64,000 nt of DNA from Triplophysa rosa (Eukaryota > Chordata > Actinopteri > Cypriniformes > Nemacheilidae), in contig NC_079906.1 in assembly GCF_024868665.1 (NCBI RefSeq), positions 8,600,817 through 8,664,816 on the forward strand, written 5' to 3'. A model generated the notes under the pieces. That model was not told the origin of the DNA. It was given only the letters and a program-made list of their open reading frames with translations, and searched no databases. Made by a program: the position numbers and the translations under genes. Shown here one piece after another: positions 50,545 through 61,901 of this stretch (its first letter is position 1; each line of letters opens with the position of its first letter).

Positions 50545-51353
50545 CTCATACCCATACAAACAGTATCCTACTTACAGTAGCATTTTGAAATTTTCTCAAG
50601 TAAAATGTGCTGTAAAATGAAAAATTTAAATCCCCAATGCAACCAACTTCCTATTAGCAAACCTCGATCATAGCTACGATGTAAACTATGCAAGACCATT
50701 GATGTGTTCTGCCCCAGACCTCCTTTAAAGTCAGTTCATGAAGATCCCATTCACACATGTAGAAATGCACAATAAGTATGTAATCCGATCAAATATTCAC
50801 AAAGACTTTTTCTTTTTCAGTGGAAAATATTGCCAGCAATAGCTTTGTGTATTTTGACTTTGTCCTTAAAAAAAGTTTGTTTTACACTAGCTAATGTATG
50901 TGGGCGCTCCTCTGGACTCCAGGATCGTGCATTCGTGAAGGCAACTGCACTGCTCCATTCTCATTTCTCTCAAACAGACACTTTACAAGAAGCCATTGTC
51001 AGGTAAGAATGTGTGATTGTTTACCAAATTTGATGGAATGTGTATATATTGACAATGTTTCAAAAATGTTCTATTGGATAAAACGTATTTTACAGTTGTT
51101 TTGTATTCAAAATAGATTTCAATCTTCTATTTATTTACACATTATGGGGGTTATTATGTGTGTCTGTTCACTGAATTCCAGGAATGCTAGCTTGGGAGTG
51201 TATGGAACCCGTAGCATCGCCCAGGAGACTTATTTTCTCCAGCAGGGCGCACCAGTCAGAAACTCTGGAAGTCCAGATGCCCAGGATAGTGCCTTCTCTC
51301 TGCCCAGAAAAGCTCGCCAGCGGCTCCTTAAACATGGAGTTAACCTGCTTTAA
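45398..51353 (+). CDS. hps4: HPS4, BLOC-3 subunit
   Basis: Twelve coding exons (45398-45432, 46401-46491, 46672-46815, 46905-47012, 47212-47328, 47424-47518, 47967-48039, 48147-48280, 48441-49275, 49835-49961, 50891-51002, 51182-51353) give 680 residues. With HPS1 it forms BLOC-3, the exchange factor for Rab32/Rab38 in melanosome and platelet-granule biogenesis. The N-terminal longin-type domain starts [18 protein letters not shown]. The large exon 9 encodes a polar, Ser/Asn/Glu-rich disordered linker typical of the family. The conserved C-terminus includes [16 protein letters not shown] and ends [15 protein letters not shown] possible 5' noncoding exon ends near 44520 before gtaagt. Intron 10 contains a long CT microsatellite. 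Human HPS4 is on 22q12, not with the chromosome-12 genes here. Confidence 0.93.
45497..46143. mobile_element. MITE with 'TAGGGATGCACGATA' ends
   Basis: The left end tagggatgcacgataaatca and right end tatcggtgcgtccctag are inverted repeats. The interior is rich in atcggc/gccgat. This resembles hAT-type MITEs. In hps4 intron 1. Confidence 0.75.
49976..50545. repeat. Long CT-rich microsatellite ending in CA repeats
   Basis: About 570 bp of tct/ctc repeats with interruptions, ending in a run of ca. It lies in hps4 intron 10, beginning within about 15 bases of the exon 10 donor. The long Ser/Leu and Arg/Glu open frames it generates are not genes. Confidence 0.95.
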
Positions 51354-52955
51354 CTGAGTCCACATTTTAGATCTCTATTTCACTTAACTACACTGTATTT
51401 ATACTACTTAAATAAATACTGCACCCCGAAATGAAAAATCTGTTTAACTCACCCTCATGTCATTCCAAACCATGTGACTATCTTAAAAACAACTATTTTG
51501 TGTTTCGAACAAAGAATGTATTGGTTCTTTTTCACATAATAAATAAGAACTGCCAAAAAGCACCATGAAACGATCCCAAAATGACTCGTTCATTTCATTC
51601 CAAGTCTTCTGAAGCCAGATGACAGCATTTTATGCATGGTTCCCAAACAGAAACGTCTTTATTCTCTGCTCTCTGTGTACAGTTCACAGATGGTTGATGG
51701 ATATATTTAATTAAATTTCGATTCATTTGAAAAAATAATCTAAATAATTCATTCTCACATTTAACTAATCTTGTTTTTCGGAAAGACAGTAATGGTTTAT
51801 AATGACATAAGGAAGAATAAATTAAGGCAGAATTTTTGTTTCGGTTTAATATTTCAAAATAATACTGTTTGTTTTTAGGAAACACTGCTGTTCTTTTTTT
51901 TTAAGCGGTAGAAGCTAAAAGTGATTTAAAAAAACTGATTTAAGGCATTGCCATTTAATCTGTGATTATTAAGATTCTGTGTTGAGAACATGGGCAGATT
52001 TTAAAAGCAATGCACACCATTCAGTATTACTGTTTATGTTTTTAAGTATTGAAAATGACAGCTTTTGAATGTACCAAAATTATTCCAAAATATGAATAAA
52101 CTTTCTTTTGTAAACTTTTTAAGGTGCTGGGATGTTAAACAATTAGCATGTGCTAAACCTGCACATGACCTCAAAAAATATGAATCTGAACACTTGAATC
52201 AGAAAGTTTGTATGACATTAGCTACGAAATAAGAATATCAAGTAAGCATTACATTTACAATAAATATTAAATAATAATAATTTGGATACATATGTTAGAC
52301 GTTAGTGGGACAGCTACACCTGTTTGAACTCGACACTATAATAAGATGTTTAAAAGCAATGCACAAATTGTCCAGAAAATGAGTTCGTTATGAGAAAAGA
52401 TCTTGCTTTATTTGTTTGCGGGTCACTCTGTTTGATGTTTTGTTATCCGTGTAATGAAATTCACGCATTAGTAGCATACACTTTTGTGCGTCACTGTATG
52501 TGCACGAGGATTAATGGCTTCAAAATGTATATCCACTCCAAGAGAACTGTTGCCTCTGCTGGTTGTGAAACTATTGTCAGTGTAGGGAATTTAGGGCCAG
52601 AGAAGGAAAGTTTTATGCTTCCCTTGTCGGTGTCGTTTCTCTTGCAAATGAGCATATTGATGATGGTGCAGATGTTCTATAATGAGGGTCATTAGGTGTG
52701 AGAATAAGAATGGGATGAACTGGCAGGGCTCTAGGCGCCTCATTATGCAGACACATTTAAAAGGTCGATGGGGGTGCGAATGGCCGCTTAAGGGTCCCAA
52801 AACAAAACTAGGGGGAGGAGAGTCAGAAGAAGACAAATTCCACAGAAGAAACGTATTGTCAGTGCAGGAGAATTGACCCTTTCAGTAGTGTCGTGGAGAG
52901 CCAAGGATAAGAAGAGTATCGGGACGCTAAGATCGGATATATTTGGACACTTGAG
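51354..52955. other. hps4 3' region and spacer
   Basis: Begins with hps4 3' UTR. About 51414-51835 resembles the 'ctcatgtcattccaaac' MITE family (actcaccctcatgtcattcc at about 51451, and ataatgacataaggaagaat near 51800). The rest has no recognised gene; the promoter of the secreted-protein gene should lie in the last few hundred bases. Confidence 0.45.
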
Positions 52956-54120
52956 ATGGCCACGTTTACGCACGCACGGGTTTCGCTGCTGGTCCTCGCT
53001 TTCGTGGCTGTCGCCGTGGGAGTGCAGTGCAGATCGCTGCGTACGCAGCTTCGTAAGGTGACATCGTTTCAAGGAGAGCGTAAAATCCGTATCGCTCACG
53101 TCCACAGACGGATGCGTCGGGAGCCGGGGTCCGAGCGCGAGCAGTGCGCTCTTTTAAGCGCACCGTGGACGGAGAGCACCGCTCCTTTTGGAGACTGGGG
53201 CCAAATGTATCGCCTTAAAATATTATCGACGACGAGTGACGGTCCACGACGTGCCGTTTTTCCAGAACCACCCCTCTTCCAGTTTGTGAGACGGGTTTAT
53301 CGTTGTTGTCAAGTTGGGTATCACTGTGGAAGTGTCAAAGGAATACAAGGACGAAAACCTGGGGGTAAGTCGAGCTCTGTTTCGAAAATGCTGATGTCAT
53401 TATGGGTATAAAACTAGATAGCATCAATTTACTATAATTTTTAACATCAAAATCCTTCTTTGTGACCAGATTCCAACATTGAGTTTCTCCTTGGGATGGA
53501 CGTGTTGTCAGGACCATTGGCGAGAGCAGAAGTTCATTTTCACTTTTCAAATCCCCAACACCTCAACATCCAACCTGTTCTGCCCTCTTTGGAAAAGCGA
53601 GGGTTCCCTACTAGGTAAGACACGGATAGATGAAATAGGAATAGGTTGCCAATGTGTTTTACCAGAGTTATCCATGGACATAATAATAAAGTTCTATTCA
53701 AAGATTTTGTCACACCGTAATGTTTTTCTCTGTAGGTACAACGTGTGGTTTCAAGATGGTGTGGTGGAGCTAAGGGTAGATCTGCTTGCCCTCTTCCAAG
53801 CACTGCAGCTGGTCATCGGAGGACCCAGTAGAGGCCCGAGCCTGATAGAAATTCATCGGGTGAGGGGCTTGACCAGACCAGGGGTCCTTGACCAAAAGGA
53901 AAGACCCCCAGCTCCTCAAGACACAGCAAGCGTACTGTGGGGGGATGTGAATGAAGACAGGGAGGGTGCGGCCCCCCTGCAGCCAGCTTTAGAGCTTGGA
54001 CTGGCATTACACTGCAGCTTAGAGAACAATATCGCACAGCCCTGTCAAAACTACGGTGTACATTTAGCACACGCACCCTTCATTGCTCTGACATACAGAG
54101 AGCGGGACATATGGGGTTAA
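52956..54120 (+). CDS. Secreted protein, unassigned (propeptide-like)
   Basis: Three exons (52956-53364, 53470-53614, 53736-54120) join in frame to give 312 residues. The signal peptide is MATFTHARVSLLVLAFVAVAVG and no later membrane helix is seen. A basic stretch (VHRRMRRE) follows, then FVRRVYRCCQVGYHCGSVKG, which holds a cysteine cluster. Next come ARAEVHFHFSNPQHLNIQPV and YNVWFQDGVVELRVDLLALF, and near the end HAPFIALTYRERDIWG. The last segments resemble the beta-sandwich of a TGF-beta-family propeptide, whose final strand often reads APFL/I before the furin site, but here the frame stops with no cysteine-knot ligand and none is visible downstream. I considered the secreted Admp partner Pinhead, but cannot confirm it from memory. 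Coding status is strong: signal peptide, splice sites and frame continuity agree. Identity is open. Confidence 0.8.
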
Positions 54121-56392
54121 CTTTAAACGTGTTTTGTCAAATGATACATGGAGAAACTGCTCATGTGTCCAGCCAAACACTGTCAATCTTTAGTCCCCCT
54201 CCCCTTCACAAGTTCTTTGTGGCCATAAAGTCTCTGTCCATTCAGTCCACTAACACCTGGTGTGAATGTTCCCTGGATGGTTCGCTATTTCAAGAATTGC
54301 TAATGATTTCCATTGTTTTGCGACAATGGCAAGCTTACTGGAATTCAGAGTGGCCAATGTAATTATGGAACACTATAGGCACTTCGGCAAGTAAAATGAA
54401 TTTATTAAATTATGGGTGTTATTTGTGAGGAAAAAGTATCACTGTATAAACGTAAATAGTTATAATTACAGTTATATATATATATAAATAAATAAATTGT
54501 TTGCATTGTACCTGTGTACATTTTCTTTCTTTCTGTTGTCACTGTATTATCGCAACTGTTAGGTAAGTAGTCTTGATTTAAACATGTTATTTAATTGTAA
54601 ACAGGCAAACACTAAGAATTTTGTAATCTGCACGCTTGAAAAAATTTTTTTGGTATTGATATACAGTACCTTGAGCAAGGCACCTTACCCCTACTTGCTC
54701 CCCGGGCGCTGCAGTGATAGCTGCCCACTGCTCCGGGGGTACGTGTGTTCACTACTCTCTGGATGGGTTAAATGCAGAGGTCACATTTCGTTGCCTTGTA
54801 CTTGTACATGTGCAATGACAATAAATTAAATCTAAATCTAAATCTAAAAAAAAAAAAAATCTAAAAAAATCTACATGATTTGCATGTCATTTATGCAGTT
54901 TATTTTTAACTTGTTGTATATTTTTCTTCAAACTTTCAAAGCTTCCCACAGTATGTTGTAATTACTGATAGGTTTACTAAAGATGTGCTTTCAAAAATAC
55001 AAGATATTTGTGGTGAAATGTGTTTATCACACTGTTCTATTGTTTGTTTTAAACATTTGACTAAGTTTTATTCAGTATACTGTACTTCAGTATACAGTAT
55101 ACTATTCACTATATAGTGTGAATTGTTCCATTTACTGTGCTATTTATTGCACTAATAGAGAGCTATAATATACGAAACATAAAAAGATCAACTAGGACCA
55201 ATTTTGAGCACAGATTATATTAGTCATAATGACATTTTTTACTTTTATAATCCAGTTGACAGTGCTGATCATTTTATAATATTACCACAGTAATTAGTTT
55301 ATTATTGTAAACTCATCATGTGGTCATATTTTATAGAAGCATAGATATTTAACCATTTTGTAACCCTTGCCAATAATCACAGGTCCCACTGTACAGCATT
55401 TTTCAATACGGCCAAAGTCATAAAAATTTTTAGAAGTATGTAAAAACACTAGATGTTGACTTTGTCCCAATTACAAGCAACATACACAGCATATATAGTT
55501 CATATTTAATATAAACCTGTGAAACCATATTCATAAATAAAAGAGCTGCTTTCTGTGAAAAAAACATGTTGAATAATCCTGAATAAATATAAATGTCTGC
55601 GGTTGACAATCACATCTTTTGTAAATATGGGTCCCATAGACCCGAACACCACACAACGGTTAAAAAGAGCTAAAAACAGAATCATGAACAACCTTCCATG
55701 TTCCTTTTCTATGCGTGTTAGTTAAAAATGTTTAAGCTGTATTTTTGAGTTGCAATGAATTGTAAATGCAACACAAAATATTCACGTGATGTAAACAGGA
55801 GCCTCTTAAATGTCATTTTACTATTTTACATTTCCTAATAAGATAGAACATATGAAAACAACTAACAAGACAGAAGATAAGAGTGTGACTTTTTAATGTG
55901 TTTACAGTGTTCGTTCTCACAAAATGGTTAAACTCTACACTTTGCCCCTAACACGGGCTGAGGCCAAAGTTCACCAGGAGAAAGGGAGAGAAAGAGAGAG
56001 AGCAAAGGAGGAGGGGATGACGGGAAAAGCAAGTTGGAAAAAAATATTTTTGAACTAAAAGAGCAACAGGTGTCTAGACAAAGTACAACAGCCGAAATAG
56101 AGGAACACTGGATGAAAATAAGGAAGAGACCATCAAGATCTACATTTATGTCTAAATGAATGCATGATCCAAAGACCACTGAGCTCAAACGCAGGTGAAC
56201 GATTGCAATGTTGTTTTGGCTTGTGTGTGTTTGTGTGTACGCTGTTTGCACACTGAAGTGTATGTGATCGCTTTAAAGACACAAACGAAGCTTGTGATCC
56301 TCGTTCTGTATTTACACACACACAGGTGCCTTCTCCAAGATCTGAACACCGTCGAAGACCGACATCTGCTGAGACTCCACAGAAAACGGGAG
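54121..56392. other. Spacer between secreted-protein gene and hnf1a
   Basis: Contains a retroposon-like fragment at about 54670-54850 and AT-rich unique-looking sequence. No cysteine-knot exon or other coding exon seen. The hnf1a promoter should lie in the last kilobase. Confidence 0.45.
54670..54850 (+). repeat. Retroposon (SINE/LINE) 3' fragment
   Basis: The course ttgagcaaggcaccttaccc, gggttaaatgcagaggtcac, then caatgacaataaattaaatc with a repeated ctaaat/A-rich tail is that of fish LINE/SINE 3' ends. Confidence 0.6.
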
Positions 56393-59300
56393 ATGGAGGG
56401 AGGGGAGGGGAGGAGAGCTGGAGAGCGAAGCGGTCGACTGTCGGCCTTGCAGGAGCAGCTGGTGTGGTCTCTCCTGAGCTCGGGTCTATCGAAGGAGTTG
56501 CTGATTCAAGCCATGGGAGATCTGGAGAGAGAGAGAGCTTCGGCCGGCGTGGAGAGGACAGACCGGGCAGACGGGGAGAGCTCAGAGGAAGGAGAGATGG
56601 AGAATCCGCCGCCGATCTTTGGCGAGCTGGACAGACTTCCACCAGAGGAGGCAATGAGACAGAGGGATGAAGTTGACCAGCTGTTGCAGTAAGTGCTAAA
56701 AAAAGCGAATTTTCCCTTTGAAACATACATCTATTACCTGAAATATTGTTCCTCCGTGAAAAAAAATGATCAGAAAAAGATCCTTTTCAGATAGTCCCTT
56801 TGATCTCTCCATGTCATGTTATCATCTCAATATTACTTCACGAATACCCGAAGAAACCATTCGCTTGTTTTTTAAGCCTCATTCCAAGTCTTCTCTCCTT
56901 AATTCCTGTTCACCAGCTTCCTCTCTCCTCTAGTGCTTGGTTTCCTAACTGATGGGGTGAATATAAAGGAGGTTCCACCTTTTCTAGTTACTAATTACCC
57001 ACCCTATTCATTATTCTCAGTCCATTTCTATCTTTTTAATAAATGAGCTACATCGACTGGTTAAAATTAACAGAGTGACACAGTATCCAGCTGTATCTGT
57101 GTGTGTGTGTGTGTGTGTGTGTGTACATACGACTATAGTGATATTGTAAAGATAGCGGTGTTGTGAAGGTAAATCTGCATCCAAAGGCTCTTTGGACAGT
57201 TGGGAGATAAAAAGCACATGTGATAAAGCACATGATGCACCTTATCAAAACATTTGGAAAGCTACTTTATTTGTGAGGGTTTTGTATAAGTGAAATGCAT
57301 TTCTGTTGGAGATGTTTGTGAGTCTGCAGTGTGTGTTAGTGAGGGCTATTTACAATCTATTTTAGTGGACTTTGGTCCTTTGTCTCCGGCCTTATCTTAC
57401 AGTGTAAATATTGCACCCTCTCTACCTCCTTCCTCTTTTCCCTCACCTTTATTTGAAAGCTGTTTTTTAAATGTTAATATTTTAAAATACATGGGGTGTC
57501 ATCCTTTAGAAACAGTATCATGACATTCTTCTAATCATTTTTGTCTTCTTTTCTAGTAAAACTATTTAAAACTTCTTAAATTTTGACACAATTACATAAC
57601 AAGAAACGTGACCCAAGATATTTAGTCTTGTTTTATGAAAAAAGAACTAGGTAAATTTATGTTTAAGGGAAAATAGTAAATTAAATCTACAGTAAGTTAC
57701 TGGCAAACCTGCTGCAAAACTACAGCAAAGTTTTACATTGTTCCTTTTCTTTTAACCCATTTCAATACTAGGCAGAATGGCATGTACTATGACACCTGTG
57801 GTGTAGCATACTAAATGTCTCATAGTTTTTACTTTCTGAGTATTGTCCTTACATATGTCATTGACACACAACATGCATGGATATCCCTGCTTAGCATGCA
57901 CTACGATCATGCTTTGGATGTCTGCTCACTCAAAAATGATTTATACACATAGTACAAGAATAAAAGAAAATCAGAGTTCAAGTCAAAATTTTAAAGTGAC
58001 TAAATTTTTCAATAATTTGTCAAATGTGCAAAACTGAGGAAATTAAAAAAGTCGCCAGACAATTTTGACCTTTTTACAGTGTATTGCTAATGCATGTCTT
58101 TTGGAAGATTTGCTTTAATCACATGAGTTAAGTACTTTAATACAATGTATTTTATAACTTTCCTGGTTTTATTATATATCTCTGATGTCCTATTTTTATC
58201 CTTATACTGTTATTACTACTATATCTATATTTATAATGTTTTATTTAATGCATTTTCACAATAGAAAATTGTGAAAATCACTTCAGAAATAAACATACGT
58301 TTTTCATGTGTTTAATGTGTTTGTGTATGTTAGAGAGGATCCCTGGCATGTAGCTAAAATGATAAAGAGCTACATGCAGCAGCACAACCTCCCGCAGAGA
58401 GAAGTGGTAGAATCCACTGGCCTTAACCAATCCCATCTCTCCCAACACCTCAACAAGGGCACACCCATGAAGAATCAAAAACGTGCCGCTCTGTATAGCT
58501 GGTGTGTCAAGAAAAAAGCAGAGATTAACCAACGTATGTATGACTAGCTCTTATTTCTGTTATACAATGTTCTGTTAGAACGTATTTCCAGTTAGAATGG
58601 ATATTCCTTTGGTTTCATATTCTGATCATTTCAGAATTCACCAATGCTAGTCGAGGTGTTATGTCAGGAGAGGAATCTGCCGAGGAAGGACGAAAAGGAA
58701 GGAGGAATCGTTTCAAATGGGGCCCTGCCTCCCAGCAAATCCTGTATCAGGCATACGAAAGACAAAAGAACCCCAGTAAAGAGGAGAGGGAGGGACTGGT
58801 GGAGGAGTGCAACAGGTAAACTGAAGTTAAGACTTGAAGTTGAAGAAGCAAAGTTGTATTTTGTCAGCGTTACTCAAATCTACACTCTTAAAAATAAAGG
58901 TGCTTAAAAGGTTCTTCACAGTGATGCCATAGAAGAACCATTTTTGTTTCCACAAAGAACCATTCAGCCAAAGGTTCCATCTCTTTCTTACTTTTTTATA
59001 ATCTGAAGAACCTTTTTTCGCCACAAAAAACCTTTTGTGAAACAGAAAGGTTCTTCAGATGTTAAAGGTTATTTATTGAGCCAAAAGGTTCTTCTATGGC
59101 ATCAAAGAACCTTTTGAAGCACCTTTTTTAAAGAGTGTATTACGCATTTGTGTTTTAGAGCAGAGTGTCTACAGAGGGGTGTGTCTCCCTCTCAGCTCGC
59201 TGGCCTGGGCTCTAATCTGGTGACAGAGGTTCGGGTATATAATTGGTTTGCCAATCGGCGCAAGGAGGAGGCTTTTCGCCACAAACTGGCACTGGACGTG

Positions 59301-61310
59301 CCTTACATTAGCCAATCAACACTCTCCACAGGTCAGACACTAGCTTCTAGTCCTTCACCAGGTAACTGTAATGTCATTCAAGATCATACCATCTTTGCAC
59401 GTTTTATCTTCCTCCTAGTCCTGAGTTTGACCCAATGATTTCTGTTGTTGAAGGTCTGAAGTACGGTCAAGCAGTGGTGTGTGAGAGTTTAGGCTCAGTG
59501 AGAAGCTCCAGCGGTGAAGACAGGGCTGGCAGTGGTCGTCTCGGAGGCAGTCCAGAACAGCTAGAACCCAGTCATACACTCCTTGACACACATCACCACA
59601 AACCAGTGAGATCAAATGACTTGGGTTATTTTTAACCCATGGTTGAGTCAAAGAGACAAATCCAACCATTGGGTTAAAAAAATTAACCTATTATGGGTTG
59701 GTTTAACCAATGATGGGTCAAATATAACGATTTTTTGGGTTAATTTTACCCAACGTGTTGGGTTTGTCCCTTTTATAGGCAAAATAGACCTGCAATTTAA
59801 TTTGATAGTCAATACACAGACAAGAAACAAGCCTCCAGTTTCTGTTCCCTCTATTAGGCATCTGGTGGTGGTTCCTTACCTCCTGTCAGTACTCTCACCT
59901 CTCTTCATGGACTCTCAGGATCCTCTGCACCCCCTCCAGGACTGATCATGGCTTCCTTACCAAGCGTAATGAGTCTGGGAGACTCTTCCCTTTTTATAGG
60001 TACAATATATAATTTAGTATTGTGGTCTCGATCAAACATTTATAAACAAAACACTGGTAACCAATGGATAATACATGTCTCTTACTGTAGGCTTGACATC
60101 GTCTCAACCACAGACGGTCCCTGTCATCAACAATATGGGGGGTGGGTTTACCACCCTTCAGCCAATTTCTTTTCAGCAGCAGCTTCACACCTCACCTCAA
60201 CAGCAGCTTCAGGGTCACCTTGGCCCTAACTCGTTCATGGCAACTATGGCCCCGCTATCATGTCACAGTAAGTCGTTTTAGTGTATATTTCTTTTTATTA
60301 GACTTGCAGGAAAGGAATGACCCAACCAAGCTATATGCAGGTCTCTTTTGGTTTGGGTTAACATAGCAGCATTCTAACATCTCCTCCTTAGCAATGCTGT
60401 AACAATGCCAAGATAAAATAGTTTAGCATCATGCCATTGCATTTTACATGTACAGGAGTTGACCATAATTATGTTTTTATACATTGCGTTTCAGTGTACA
60501 GCAAGGCAGACTTGACCTCCTACCCTTCTTCTAGTCTACTGTCGCAAGCTATGATCATCGCAGAGGGCAACAGCATTGGGACACTGACTAACCTCACAGC
60601 TGTTCGACAGGCATGAACCAAACAATCTGACCTTATGTGTAGAAACTAGTCACAATAGAAATAAAAGATTTGCGTGTTGTATTTCATTTCAACAATCATT
60701 TTGCTCCATGGCTATTCAAAACTGAACAAAAAGTTATTGAAAGTTATATATTAGCTTTTAATGCATACTCTACAAACAATACATCTTATATATTTTTCCT
60801 CTTTCAGATTCTCACCTCAGATACGGAAGGTCACGCAGATACTCCTATTGAAGAGGAGTCTTTACACTTGCATTCCACTTCACCAGAGCCAGGTATGGCC
60901 ATCATCCCTTCCAAAGCCTGTTTAATGTAAACCGGTGGTTCTTAATCCTTATTGTTAGTTTCATAAATCCCCTTATTTAACACCCGATTTAAATTATTAG
61001 TTGCACAATTTCATTAAATGAACTAGGTGTATCAAATACAGAAACATACAAAATACGCAGTACTATGGGTCTGCTGTATTAGGATCTACTGATACAAATT
61101 CAGAAAAAAATCTGTAATTTTAAGTCCACCTACTTATCTCCTTTTTTCAAATTGACAGTGCCTTCAAACAGTTTGGAGCTGTACCCTCAGACCCAGATGA
61201 GTGAAACCCATCCTTCTCACCTGCTCTCCGCTTCACCAGAAGACATAGACCCTTTTATCCCCACAAATGGTTTCAACTGCACAATAACTACAGCTGAAGG
61301 TGCCACCTAA
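56393..61310 (+). CDS. hnf1a: Hepatocyte nuclear factor 1-alpha
   Basis: Ten coding exons (56393-56688, 58334-58533, 58635-58815, 59159-59361, 59454-59605, 59858-59999, 60091-60267, 60495-60610, 60808-60892, 61159-61310) give 567 residues; human has 631. It is a homeodomain transcription factor of liver, pancreas, gut and kidney. The dimerisation helix is [20 protein letters not shown]. The POU-specific domain covers [20 protein letters not shown] and [20 protein letters not shown]. The atypical homeodomain runs from [20 protein letters not shown] to [20 protein letters not shown], with the extra-long loop. The transactivation region keeps [10 protein letters not shown] and [10 protein letters not shown]. 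Exon 8 ends CAG then gcatga, so a GC donor is required; the boundary equals human Gln541. The start is ATG at 56393, with a good Kozak context, giving about 14 residues before the conserved helix, unlike the usual MVSKL start. Confidence 0.95.
57101..57123. repeat. TG microsatellite
   Basis: About 11 tg repeats in hnf1a intron 1. Confidence 0.9.
58876..59142. mobile_element. Palindromic MITE in hnf1a intron 3
   Basis: Left arm acactcttaaaaataaaggt, with ccatagaagaaccatttttg inside; right arm ttctatggcatcaaagaacc, then caccttttttaaagagtgta. The whole element can fold into one long hairpin. This family is familiar from cyprinid genomes. Confidence 0.8.
59617..59780. mobile_element. MITE-like 'aacccaa/ttgggtt' element in hnf1a intron 5
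   Basis: Dense alternation of gggtta and taaccc motifs (atttttaacccatggttg, ccattgggttaaaaaaatta, acccaacgtgttgggtttg). Both arms are complementary. Noncoding. Confidence 0.65.
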
Positions 61311-61689
61311 CATAGACAGTTGCTGAGATTTCTTCAGGGGAATGGAACGTTGGTTGTGCCGATAAGAAAAAATACATGTTTTAAATGTGTCCGAGAGCAA
61401 AAATCTAGATAAATATAAAGGCACTAGTCCTTATGAACTCTGCACGCTGACTACCTATTTGTGACAACAGGAGTGAGTTATATTCCTTTCAAAGACATTC
61501 TAAGTTTTGTTCGATTCAGAAAGTAAGTCCGTGTAAAAAAGTACATAATTATACATAAAATGTATAATTACGTTAAGAATTCAAAATGTCAGAAATACAC
61601 ATTCACAAACAGCAATGTGAATATAATTCCTAATGTTAAAGTTTTAAAATGAGCGAAACTTTCTATGTAAGAAAACAAAAGCTTTATTG

Positions 61690-61740
61690 ATGATTTTATG
61701 TGTAGTTGCTTTTGGGGGGGGGGGGGGGGAGTGTTGTTGC
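61690..61740. repeat. Poly-G tract
   Basis: A run of about 13 G near 61715-61730, in the hnf1a/custos convergent 3' region. Confidence 0.8.
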
Positions 61741-61901
61741 ATGAATAAAGCAAGATCTTGTTTTTTTGGTAAGAAATTTACTGTACAATAAACATTGTAA
61801 AACATGAACATTATAAAACAAAATCCAGATGAAAATAGAAACCGAGTAAATAACTTCTGTTTAAATCCAGAACAATCAGACTATCATTCAACACTGCCAT
61901 T

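Noticed and set aside
49935..50588. Long Ser/Leu and Arg/Glu open frames on both strands
   Set aside because: They are translations of the CT/CA microsatellite and have no codon structure apart from the repeat.
50821..50890. Possible hps4 exon after a cag acceptor at 50820
   Set aside because: The frame reaches a stop (ACT AGC TAA), whereas starting at 50891 joins exon 10 in frame and restores the conserved QDRAFV segment.
53335..53803. Minus-strand open frames over the secreted-protein gene
   Set aside because: No domains or splice support; the plus-strand three-exon model explains the region.
54111..54362. Downstream exon with a ligand domain for the secreted gene
   Set aside because: The frame lacks a cysteine-knot pattern and a convincing acceptor; it is probably 3' UTR.
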